From assembly GCF_000204055.1 (NCBI RefSeq), contig NW_006768779.1:772350-836349 (forward strand): a DNA stretch of 64,000 bases. Direction: 5' to 3'. This DNA is from Melampsora larici-populina 98AG31 (lineage: Eukaryota > Basidiomycota > Pucciniomycetes > Pucciniales > Melampsoraceae). The translations under genes were made by a program, and so were the position numbers. Shown here piece by piece: positions 12,101 to 22,395 of the stretch. Position 1 is the first letter of the stretch; each line of letters opens with the position of its first letter. Below the pieces are notes generated by a model, which searched no databases, had not been told where the DNA came from, and saw only the letters and a list, made by a program, of their open reading frames with translations.

Positions 12101-12972
12101 TAACATCCGAACTTGACATTCGACGTAAAGGGTTCAAAGGATGTGTTACCTGAGATGCAGAAAGTAAAAAAGGCCTAATCGATATCCGGGTTGGTCATCA
12201 AATTATTGGAAGATGAGAAGTGTACGGAAACAAACTTACATCTTTGGATTCCTTGGAATGAGCTCATGAGTCTATTGAATCAGAGACAGCAAAAAAAAAA
12301 TGTTCGAAATGATGTTAGACCAATTGTGCAAGACATAGATCTCTTCTCTATCTAGTGAGATGAAACTGAGGCATAACGGAATGATTGTAAACCCAACATG
12401 CAATGAAGCGAACATCGAGTGATTTACCAAACGATCGAACATCGGTCTTCCTAGAACTAAAATCATTGAACATTCAGTTTTGATCAGCAATCCCACAGAA
12501 TTTTAGATTGGTAAGATTTGTAAAAGATCTATGATCCCCTAATAAAAAGTTGAAGGTATGTGCTAAAGGGTGCTCACCCGAGGTTCTATGGATCACTTCT
12601 TCTTCATCTGAAATCCTAATACTTTCTGCACTCGAATCTTTAATTTCGATTGGTATGACCGATGTTTGAATAGAAAAGGTAGGTTTTGACTAGATGAAAA
12701 AAAAGTCATCCAATTTAAATATTCGTCGTCAATGAATTATAAGACAAAGGTTTCAGTCAGTTAAAAATGAACTCTTATTTCAAAAGAATTTAATATTGAC
12801 TTACGTTCTGAAGATTAATAGAATAAGAAGCAAGACCCGAATTTGTAAAAGACCGAAAGACAGAAAAATGATGATACCTATTTAAAATATTTCTGGTATT
12901 GAACTTGAATGGAAAGATAGCCATGCCATGAATCGAAAACCGAAAATTGAACTTCAAATTGTCAATTGTCAT
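9160..12972 (-). CDS. HemK/MTQ1-type glutamine methyltransferase fused to a long mitochondrial-type N-terminal region; frame broken
   Basis: Six exons on the minus strand: 12972-12805, 12689-12578, 12450-12428 (23 nt), 12271-12240 (32 nt), 12174-10361, 10248-9160. Exon 1 is Phe/Arg/Asn-rich without acidic residues, like a mitochondrial presequence (MAIFPFKFNTRNIL). Exon 5 carries 12-aa repeats, a basic helical stretch (RMRVLQTRKDRVTRRHARK) and a Ser/Gln/Pro-rich disordered region, then the PrmC-type N-terminal helices ending KKPIAYIIG. Exon 6 continues D-VPFGN, IPRPETE (as in HemK), the SAM motif VLDIGTGSGCIP, and the catalytic NPPY. The family methylates the Gln of GGQ in release factors; MTQ1 is the mitochondrial form. 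At about 9728 the frame breaks: the part beginning LPSSVKNWESALALIGDK lies in another frame and runs to 9160, ending VEIWNDFSGVGRVVVGF. An internal ATG (MYMTEEG) could make a methyltransferase-only product. Confidence 0.72.
11760..11925 (-). repeat. coding minisatellite, 36-bp unit
   Basis: Four to five tandem copies of a 36-bp unit inside exon 5 of the HemK fusion gene. They encode 12-residue repeats of the type R-H/Y-T-x-x-R-S-G-A-G-S-Q. The block is visibly richer in GC than its surroundings. Confidence 0.8.
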
Positions 12973-14152
12973 AAATGGGACGAGATGGAACTTTCTTCAA
13001 AAAAAACCCATTCAAGTTTCACTGAAGTTTCACAGATTCCATCATCATATATTCATGAGCTTGCACCTGTCATGTGAGCTGTAGCATGGATTTCGTCAAA
13101 CTTAACTAAGTCCCCACCCGGACCTAGGTTAGGTCCGGGTGGGGACTTAGTTAAGTTTGGGATTTCGTGGTCTTGAAAGTTCAAAGTGAACTTCAAACTT
13201 CACTTGATCAAATTATTGGTCATCAAACTTGAGTGAAGGCACTTGGTCAAGTTTACTTTGCTGCTCAAAAGTCTCTCCTCAAATTCTCAGTATGGCTTAA
13301 AAGAATACAAAAAGAAAAATTCAAACCTACAAACCATCAACTCCCATGCCTCTTTTACCAAACCGCATGTACACTTCTTTTACAAACCTCAATATGTACC
13401 AAGAATCAAGACATTTCAATCCTCAACCAAAAGAAATATATATATCAATTCTTCTAAAAAAACAAAAAAAACCCAAAGAACAAAACTATCTCAGGGTACC
13501 TTCTTTCTAATCACATTATATACAAATTATCTGAACAACGCAAAAAGATTTTTTTAATCACAACTCATTCGTGTATATGTATACAATATATATATATATA
13601 TGTATGTGTAAAATGTATAAAAAGTAATGGGAAAAAAAAGGGAAAACTTTTTTGTGTAGGTTTTGGTTTGGGTTTAGAAAATTCCTGATCTTTATTTACA
13701 TTGCTTTTTTGTTTCTTTCTTTAGGAAAACAAACAGTTTAATTTTTAGGAAAAAAAAGTTGTCACTTTTTTTTTCTGGTTTGATAATAAAAAAGAAATAA
13801 AGAAAATAAAAAAAAGAAACAATTTGTTTTTTTTCCAAATCATCAAAAGAAAAAATTGTAAAAGAAAAATCAAAGACGAGCCGATTGACGAGGAGAAAAA
13901 AAAGAAGTAAGAGAGAAAGAGAAAGAGAAAGGAAACCAAATTTGAAACGAGAATCAAGAAGAATGATTCAGATGAACAAAAAAAAAGAATAACTTGCGAA
14001 TTGGGTAGAAAGAAAGAGAGAAAAAGAAACACATGAAATACAAAGAATTCAAGTTGTAGAAAAGAATCAAACCGATCCATACGATAACTTGATTTCTTAT
14101 TAATTACTCTCTGGAGAGAGAGAGAGATTACCCGAATCTTGATTGATCTGGA
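12973..14152. other. intergenic between HemK fusion and phosducin genes
   Basis: Holds the foldback insertion, an (AT)n stretch near 13588-13602 and A/T- and purine-rich low-complexity sequence (13620-14130, including a (GA)n run at 14113-14126). Open frames at 13233-13557 and 13745-14080 are homopolymer-driven and not called. Confidence 0.5.
13097..13159. mobile_element. perfect foldback (palindromic) insertion with 9-bp target duplication
   Basis: Two 30-nt arms (13097-13126 and 13130-13159) are perfect reverse complements around a 3-nt loop GGT. The 63-bp unit is flanked by the direct repeat GGATTTCGT at 13088-13096 and 13160-13168, which looks like a target-site duplication. The arms start CAAACTTAACTAAG and are GC-rich near the centre (CCCCACCCGG). 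It encodes nothing. It lies about 125 bp upstream of the HemK fusion gene start. A 9-bp duplication fits Mutator-like families, but no transposase is present. Confidence 0.85.
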
Positions 14153-15360
14153 TCATTTTAGAATACCGAACCTATCAAAACAGAAAGATAACCAAATTAA
14201 CAAAGCTCAAGACGAATGTGAAAGTGAAAGTGAAAGAAAAACACTAACCTCGAAAGTAAACTTTGAAGTTCCGAACAACCAATCTCACCCCTCTTAATCG
14301 TTCCACTAGGTAACTCCCGTTCCATAGCCGGTAAACTAGACACATACTCTCCACCGCGGTACCAAAGCAAGGTAGGAAGGATATCACTATCCGTCGGTCT
14401 TCTAGCCCGACGTTCCTCACTTTCTTGATGATGACCATCCACATCGATCAACGGTCCGGGATTCTTCTCAGACGAAGCTCTTGGGGTGATTGAAAGAGTC
14501 GGAAAGAAATCATCACTGTGAGTCGATGAATGATTAAAGAAATCTAATTCGGATGCAAGAGCTCGTAGAAACTTGGTTCGTGGATAGAGTCGTGCTAAGC
14601 TTGAGAGATGACTATTGAGGATCATACATGCATCGAGAGCCTAGAGTAGAAGAAATTGAAGGTTCAATCGATCATCCGCTGAGAATAGATCAAAGATTCA
14701 ACTCACAGGATCGTATAGATGAACCAAGACCACAGTCTCCTTATCGTCCCTTTCAGCCTCCACAGCTTGAATAAAGTTGTCTACACCGACTTCCCGTAGA
14801 TGACCAAATAGTTTTTTACCTCTACTATCGGTTTTCACGACTTTTGAACCACTGTTGATCGGACTAACTGAAGGAGGAGAAGATCCCGAACGAGCACGAT
14901 TGATCATCGAGAAAGCATTAGGTCTTCTATCCATGATCCGATGAGTTCTTCGACCCGAAGTATAAAGAGATGAAGTAGTAGGAGGATGTCTTGTATCCTT
15001 ATCTGATTCAGAATCAGTTTCACTATTCGAACTAGGTTGTTTATGATGAATCCTAGGTACTGAACCACCTCTATCATCACTACCACCCAAAATTGCACCA
15101 CTTTTACCATGAGAAGCTTTAAAATCAAGTAAGACACCTTTCGGACCTGTATTACCAGACCAACCACGAGACATTAATGAAGCCACTGAAGATTGATGAG
15201 CATAATCGTATTCATCTTCTTGTAATTCCAAAACAGTAGTTTCATCTAATTCGACATCTGAATGATTATTACGTTGAGGTTCACGACCATCTGGATCAGG
15301 AGAATCTAAGCTGATAGTAGTAAGTGCGCCTGAAAGAGCAGCTTGTTCGAGAGAATTCAT
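14153..15360 (-). CDS. phosducin-like protein (PhLP family)
   Basis: Three exons: 15360-14707, 14640-14249, and a 19-nt terminal exon 14171-14153; 354 aa. Seen: the phosducin signature GPKGVLLDFKAS, then a thioredoxin-fold core with KKLFGHLREVGVDNFIQAVE, TVVLVHLYDPALDACMILNSHLSSLA, YPRTKFLRALASELDF, ILPTLLWYRGGEYV, and an end LLSRFGILK that matches the family's closing LLxxYGxL. In the family these proteins are co-chaperones that work with CCT in assembling G-protein beta-gamma dimers. The N-terminal half is acidic and Ser-rich. A loop of about 50 residues (SSTHSDDFF...DSD) is inserted between the two halves of the thioredoxin fold. The 19-nt last exon is needed for the family-like C-terminus. 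Confidence 0.85.
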
Positions 15361-18093
15361 TTGAGATGATAGGATTGATTTGATGGATTGATGGATTTGA
15401 TTGATAGATTTAATTAAGAAAAAAAAAAGGAGATTGAAAGAGATCTATGGATGAAAGTTGAATGAAGGGAATGAGATGATTGGAAATTGATGGAGAATGA
15501 GATAGGAGTGTAAAAGAGGATTAATCGAATGGAATGGAATGGAAATTGATTTGAAGAAGAAGATAAAATGAGAAAGTTTGAATTTTTTTTAGTTTAGAAT
15601 TGGATATTGTAGCTTGAGAATCGAATCAGAAACTCAAACAACTGAGTTTTGTTCAGATTAGAATTCGATTCAAACTTACTTATCCTCACGACACAAGAGT
15701 CACAAGACCAAAGATTTGAAATTTATCATCATCAATCTGTCAACTTGAATGACATCTACTTAAAGTTCTCTCTAACTCAACTAAACCAGTCAATCTTAAA
15801 AACTCAATCTTACCTAATCCAATTCAACTTTACCTAATTATCAATCGGATTCAAACTTTCTTTCTTCTCACTCTTGGCATATCAATCAACAATCAATGCC
15901 ACTAAAACCATCACGAGTTCATTTCTTCCATCACTGCTCCATCGATCTCGAAGCTTTAGAATTCGTAGGATTTCAAAAATCATTTCTTTAAAAACCTTTA
16001 TCAATTCATTCATCTTCTCTCATCCTTCGACTCTTTGATAGGCTTCCTTCGGGTTCCCACAGCGGATGGTTTTTCAAATATCACACACACTAAAGAAAAA
16101 AAGTCTATTTTCAGTCATTCAACTTCACCGCTCATATGATACATATATCGGAGCTCAAATATCCTTGATCTATCTTATCAAAGCATTGCAGCTTACTCCC
16201 ATGGAATTTATAGTTGCATGTCTTGAGACGAAAGCGTTTTGGGTGTGAGTCGGACTCACAGTTTGACTTCTACATGCTCATTTTAAGCATCTACTCATGA
16301 TCAAGCTGTCTGATTTGAATCTAGTTGATTTAAATCGAGTTCGATAAATAAAAATTAACAGTGGTGTTCAACGAGCTTCAAGTTTCAACGTCTACAGTGT
16401 AGAATCTTGAGCAACCTCGACATCTACACGCATCTAGAATTCATGCCATCCAGATTCCAAAGTAAGAGTCAAACCGTCAGATAAAGTCAAGATGAAAAAT
16501 GTTGATATATGCATGGGGTTAGCCATAGTGACTCTAGCACGTTATGGCATACAATCACCATTAATTTTTTTTACTAAAGTGATGAACCCACAAATCCAAC
16601 AACACCCAAGCTTATCCAGATCAACTGTCTATCCCAATTCCCCTAGCTCAGGTCCATTCCCCAAGCTGTGGCTTATCAAACTCAAAAGTAAGTGATAGTT
16701 TATTTCCACTTAACTTTGCCGCTCAAAGTATCTTTTTTTTCAAATTTGTGGTTAATGGCTTTTTAAGAGGGCAGAGTTGTTTTGAGCAAAAAAAATAATC
16801 CATTTAAAAACAATAAGGATTATTGAACACTCAAAAGATATAATCTTCTCTTTCAATTCTGTAGAGTATGTATGTGAAAAAAGTGTTCAGAAATCTAAAC
16901 AGACGTCATCCTTTGAAGGGTTTTTCTAAAAAAAAATGCAGAAAGGCACCAGTGCAGAAAGGGGGGAAGTTGGAAAGAAAGAGCTGCTTAGGACCACTTC
17001 CACAGTGGACCAATCTTACATCTCAAGTCTTTAGGATCTCAGTTCAAGGAGTGTATATGCATTCAATGAGAGTTGAATGAGTTGAGACTGGAATGATGAG
17101 GCTCCAAAGTCAGGATGGGGGTGCAAAAAAAATAACATGCCTGGGCGCTGGGTGTGCCTAAACATCTTGGAAACAAGGTGGGCGTGGCCAAAGGCCTGTA
17201 TGCCTCATAGTGAGAAAGTGGGGCTTTCCAGGTGTTTATTTTCTTATAAAATACATTTCAAGTTATTTTATGAATCAACTTCAATTAACAATTGACCTTC
17301 AAGAAATCCATCTTCTACCTTATCAGCAACAACTATGTATTTAAGGTTGGTTAAAATGCATTTCCTGGATTTTGTTCACATTTTTTTCATGGTTTTTCAT
17401 TTTTGTGCGGTGAACCGCCACGCCAGTGGCGCCTAGACGCACCCGTTTTTCACAAAACGTGCCAGGGCATGCCTTTTGTTTTAAGGCTGCACCCTATCCT
17501 GACTCCAAAACACATAAGTGACACACAGATGATATGAGACCGTATCAACTGATAATTTCTTGTGTACCTCTTTAACAAGCTATATTTGCAAGAGACATAA
17601 CTCATGTTGCTTCTTTGATTTGATTTGTTATAAATCTTTCCCTTTGAAGACACTCAGCTCAAGTTTCATTTCCGTTTGGTACTTTGGTGATCAGGTACAA
17701 GTCAATTCAAGCAATTAGACTCTCACAGTGAAGTTGGAAATTAAGTACAGCCCTTCAGGAAAATTATGTTCTACAGATTCTTTTTTATTTATTTCTTGCA
17801 CATAAAGTTTGTGCCAAAACACAGCCAATACAGTGATGTAATTGTGCCATATGCTAAAATGAGCTGTGGGCTAGGGTATCCTTCATGATCTCCTTACCTT
17901 CATTTCATATGGGTTCAGCTCAAAACAGGAATTTGTACTGCCTCACTCATACCACACAACATCACTCTAGCTGATCCTATCAACCCTACTAATCCATCCA
18001 TCAATCCAATCCATTTGCTCCAACCAATCCATCCAATGTAATTGATTATCTGGTCTCCATGTGGTGATTCACAGATCCTTGGTGAAAAAGCGT

Positions 18094-18276
18094 CCCCTGT
18101 TTGGACACTAGACCTTAATTGCAGCAGACCAAGCCACCATGCCCATACCTTTACCTTGAGTTTCAACCCTGGCTGCCACTTCTGCTGTGAATATAATCCA
18201 TCTTGATAGATGAAGAGGGGATGAACTTCTGTATGCTTTTCAATAATGCATGTCCAAAATCCTCACTCACCATCAT
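18094..18276. repeat. dispersed repeat, copy A
   Basis: Clearly related, by eye roughly 80 percent identical, to 20851-21026 in the same orientation. Shared words include TGTTTGGACAC, CCCTGGCTGCCACTTCTGCT, TCTTGATAGATGA and TGCATGTCCAAAATCC. The element type is not recognised; it is likely part of a larger decayed transposon. Confidence 0.75.
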
Positions 18277-18441
18277 ACTTTTTTTCTCTTATCTTTTCAC
18301 CCTTGTTTCCACTTTTATAAATTTACCTGTTGATAGCATTGACCATTGACCTATTGATGTGTGTGACAGCTGTTCATTGGTCACCCCAATCACTGAAGCA
18401 ATGAAGCTTCCTGAACATACCATTGAGATCTTGTTCAATTA

Positions 18442-18609
18442 GGGGATACAAAGTTGAATCTGGCCACACGGCCAGATTTTTGGCCAGATCTCATTTGGCT
18501 GTAAATCCAAATCTTGTGGCCAGATCTTTGGCCAGAAAATCTAAGTTTACAGCCAAATGAAATCTGGCCAAAGATCCGGCTGCATGGCCAGATTCAACTT
18601 TGTATCCCC
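18442..18609. mobile_element. 168-bp MITE with 64-bp terminal inverted repeats
   Basis: Left arm 18442-18505 and right arm 18546-18609 are inverted repeats with 6 mismatches in 64 positions, enclosing a 40-nt spacer. The ends read GGGGATACAAAG and CTTTGTATCCCC. TGGCCAGAT recurs several times within the arms. It has no coding capacity. A target-site duplication is not clear (CAATTA on the left, CAAATA on the right). Confidence 0.85.
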
Positions 18610-20850
18610 CAAATATACACTAATTCAACGTTTCCAAAACCGTCTCTGTTGCAAAACCAACTAAGAAAGCTCACAGACATGCCGTAAGGTAGGCTCCAAA
18701 GGTTGCTAAGGCCCAATGGAAAAAATTCTAGCCCTCTCCACATCACTGTGCTCTACACTGTGTCTGGGTAGGGCTTGCTTGTCAACAAGCGCACACCAAC
18801 TCCCTTTGAGGCAGAAAGGGAAGTTGTGCACACTTGCCAACAAGCAAACACTACCTGGACATGGTGATACCTGTTGGATCTTTCAGATTGATCATCTATA
18901 AAAAAAATTGAGGCATGCAATTCTTGGCTTCCTGGAAAATCCAATGCTCTACTCACCACTGACAAAACGGGACTGATGGCTTCTCTCAACACTACCAATT
19001 GCAATAACAAGGCACACTGCAGCTTTCTGACTGACAGATGTGAGTTTTTATAGATTTGCAGATGCTGTCCTTGATGTCCCATCCAAGGAAGTTATGGGCT
19101 TCAGGAGCACACATCCAAACCTCATTGGTGTCAACTTTCAATCCCAATGAGCCATCTGACCCTCTGTCTGAGGGGAAGGATTTAGAGTCCGCAGGGGTGA
19201 TCAACTTTGTTTTGTATCATATTTGATTCATTTTTTCTCATTTTTTCTTTTCAGTCAAATCACCTTACCAATGGTCAAAATCAATAAAAGGTTTTGATGA
19301 AGTGTTTTGAAGCTGAACTTGAGGCTGGCAAGAGTCTGGCAACAACTGTCAATCCAGACAAGAACCCCTCTCAAGTTTTACTTCTCTACACATTTCACAT
19401 TTGAGTATGGGCAGATGACTGGGTCAGTATTTGTTTTTTCTTCATTGTCTTTTTGCCTTGCCAGACTTCTATCTCACTAACCCATTTTCTCTCATAGTTG
19501 GATGAAATTGCAGGGGTTGATGACATCAATTGACATGTGGATTGACCAGCTTTTAAATGGGTCCTGGTTTCCCAGTAAAAACACAGAAGGCTGAGATTCT
19601 AGGATTAGAAGACCCTCAAACCACAGCTACCAATTCTAACTCTTTGAATTTGGCAGCCAATTTCATTCATCATAACTACTATGGTCAAGTTCCCAGTCGG
19701 GGTCCGTTGGTAAACCCCTTTGCAAATCCAAACATGATGTTTGGGCCGCCTATTCCCGGTTCCCAGCCTCACCCAGTCAAGAGTGCTCTCATTTAATGCC
19801 TCTCCCACTTGGCTGACAACCTCCCCTTGATGTTTTCTGGGATTTGTGATGATATGATGAAGACACACAAGGTATTAGAGAACAAAGGCATTGAAGACTG
19901 TGGTTTTCTACTTTACCACAACACTTATTCAATATTCAAGTTGCACTCTTTTGGTACATTTTGCTCATGTGGATGAAATTTGCAAAGCTGTTCCCAAGTT
20001 CTTTCATCAAATGAAGACCAAGAATCACCATTGATCTTGATTTGTTTTCCAGCCACCACCTGCAAAAAACAAAGACTAGACTGTTCATATTGTATTTTAT
20101 TTTTCATGACTTGTCATCATCTTTTCCTATTATCATTGTTTCATGACTTTTCATGAGAATATCCTTCTCTACCTTGTTTTGCTATGCAATTTTTTGTCAT
20201 CCCCACTCCAAGCTTGTTGATGTTGATCATACATCTCTGTAGTCATCACTTTATGTGTCATTTATCATAGTTTGTAGTCCTTGATTTATGAAAATTATGT
20301 TTGTTTGTTAGCTCTTGACTTACACTTTGTGTATATTGGTGAGTATAAGAATAAATCCATTTTTAAGGTAGAGGAACTCTGTCTCTTCACCTTATATCCC
20401 TATATCCATGCAACCACCACTTGGATGATCAACTGAAGGTGTGTGATCAAACTTCAATGGGTGAAGACAACTGATATCCTAATCCAATATCTTAACACAT
20501 CCACAAGAGGCCTTTGATTGCCCTTGGTCTAGATATTGATTATTTCAACCTACTGATTCCCCTTCCCTTTCTGCTTCTTCACACTCCTCCTGATTTCTCT
20601 TTATTTTTTGCTCCTTCATCAATTCCCTCCTACCATCAACATAATCTTCATGCCTTGAGATATGAAGAATCCTAATCTTGCCAATATCATCTGGTATTGG
20701 AAACACATTCCTTGAAATCAGACAGACGCCCTTCCTTTGCAATATCCTCTCACATGCACCCTTATGTTCTTGCGGGTCCAGGCCAATGTCATCATTGTGG
20801 TGAACTTGAGAACCAACAGTGTTTGTGTCTTATGAAGGAGAGAACAGTCT

Positions 20851-21026
20851 CCCTTGTTTGGACACAAAACCTTATTTGCAACAGAACAACCCACCATACC
20901 CATCCCTTGATTTTTGACCCTGGCTGCCACTTCTGCTGTGATCATTCTTGATAGATGATGAAGGGATGACCTTCTGTATGCTTTTCAATTATGCATGTCC
21001 AAAATCCAATTCCTCACTCACCATCA
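20851..21026. repeat. dispersed repeat, copy B
   Basis: Second copy of the repeat at 18094-18276, same orientation, with small indels. A 228-nt open frame on the minus strand (20718-20945) overlaps it but shows no known domain. Confidence 0.75.
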
Positions 21027-21261
21027 AAGATGAGAAGAAAGGAGACCAGGTGTTAGCTTTCCCTCACTGAGGCTGTGTCAAGAACATGAAGCCTGTCAAC
21101 ATGCTGGAAGGAAACCTTGGCTTATTGAACTGGTAGCCTCCAGTGTCAATGTCCCCCCACCAGTGATTGGACCACTCATATCCACTTGGTGTATCATCCA
21201 TTGTATCCTGTTTTATTGTTGTCAGATGAGGATTGTCTAGGGGAATTGGTTGCTGATGTAG

Positions 21262-21620
21262 ATGTCGGTAAGCCATCTCTCTTTCCTCACTCATAATGTG
21301 CTTTTGAATATATACTGATTCAAGTTGCAGATTTGAATGCTTTAGATGGCAACCCAGAAACACCCAACCAACCAGATGACATCATATTGATTGAAAAGAA
21401 AAGTTTGATAGAGGTTGGTAAGCCATCTGACTCCCCACGTGCTCTTGAATCCATTCTCATTCAAGTGTGAAAATCAAATGTCTTGGATGACAACCTAGTT
21501 GTCCCCAACCATCCAGACGATATCATTTTGATCAATGAGTGAAGTATGATATATGCCAGTAATCCATCTTTCTCACTCCTCATGTGCTCTTGAATCAATT
21601 CCAAAATCAACATCTTCTAG
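21262..21620 (+). repeat. degenerate tandem repeat of about 140-150 bp encoding a PDDIILI peptide
   Basis: Three units (about 21262-21412, 21413-21553, 21553-21620 partial) share GGTAAGCCATCT-like starts and a GTGCTCTTGAAT-like segment. Translated on the plus strand, two units give LDGNPETPNQPDDIILIE and LDDNLVVPNHPDDIILIN. Stop codons interrupt the frame, so it is not expressed as one protein now. The hydrophobic IILI next to acidic residues resembles a SUMO-interacting motif. Confidence 0.65.
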
Positions 21621-21849
21621 GAGGTTGCATGTGGGTCTTGCATGGTGGTGGTGAGTGATAATGCAGATGGCTTAAAGGCTTAGGGACTCAATATAGTAGA
21701 GGTACTTCAGTCTTATTCAAATTGTAAGTCAACAAAACATTTTTGGAATGTAACAATACCACTTTGATCCATTGCATCACAAAGCCACCCTAAAACTAAT
21801 AGCCACATGTGGTGTATAACTTGTGCATGAGGCTCCCTGTGAAAGGTGC

Positions 21850-22395
21850 TCAAGTCAAATTCTCAATAGTTTTGATCTTCTCAGTGGCCGCGGAGGCTGT
21901 AAGACATGCCATTTTGAGAAAACAGGCTTTCAGGATGCTCAATGCCTTCTCAATAGGGTCAAAGTTTGCAGAGTAGGGGGGTAAGTAGATCATGTGAATC
22001 CCATTCTCCTCAGTCAGTTCTTCTATCCAAACACCAAGATGAATGCACAAATTATCCATGATCAATCCAGAATTTGGCTTTGGGTATGGATTTGGTACAG
22101 GACACCACCACAGAGGAATTTCAAAAAAATCTGGCGACATAGATGAGAAAGTAAATTGAGATTGTGACTGACCAGTTGGTGTTTAATAAAGGCTTTGAAA
22201 TCTTTGAAAAGAAACCTACCCTCCTGGAAACCCATTGCTACAACCCTGCCCTTGGAAATTGCAGACAATAGAGAGTATTGCTTTCCACTGCAGCTCCAGG
22301 GAAGTCTTTTGGTATGATGTCCTTGCATGCCCCATCCATTCTATCTTTGGAGGCTCTGTTCTGGCAGTGGAATGGCACATTCATTTAATGCAATG
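21850..22395 (-). pseudogene. Tc1/mariner-type DDE transposase remnant
   Basis: The minus strand encodes, in pieces, the order seen in fungal DDE_3 transposases: NECAIPLPEQSLQR, a stop, NGWGMQGHHTKRLPWSC, GKQYSLLSAISKGRVVA, then in another frame GLIMDNLCIHLG and IHMIYLPPYSANFDPIEKAL. The second Asp (MDN) and the Glu (PIE) of the triad are present, but the first Asp position reads Asn. There is an in-frame TAG after LQR and a frameshift at about 22060-22140. No terminal inverted repeats were found. Clearly inactive. Confidence 0.8.

Noticed and set aside
13745..14080. 111-aa minus-strand open frame rich in Phe/Leu/Ser
   Set aside because: Its composition is dictated by A/T homopolymers and purine runs; it has no motif and lies in the 3' flank of the phosducin-like gene.
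19557..19796. 79-aa Asn/Pro-rich plus-strand frame as a gene
   Set aside because: No motif, no exon partners, and it lies within repeat-like sequence.
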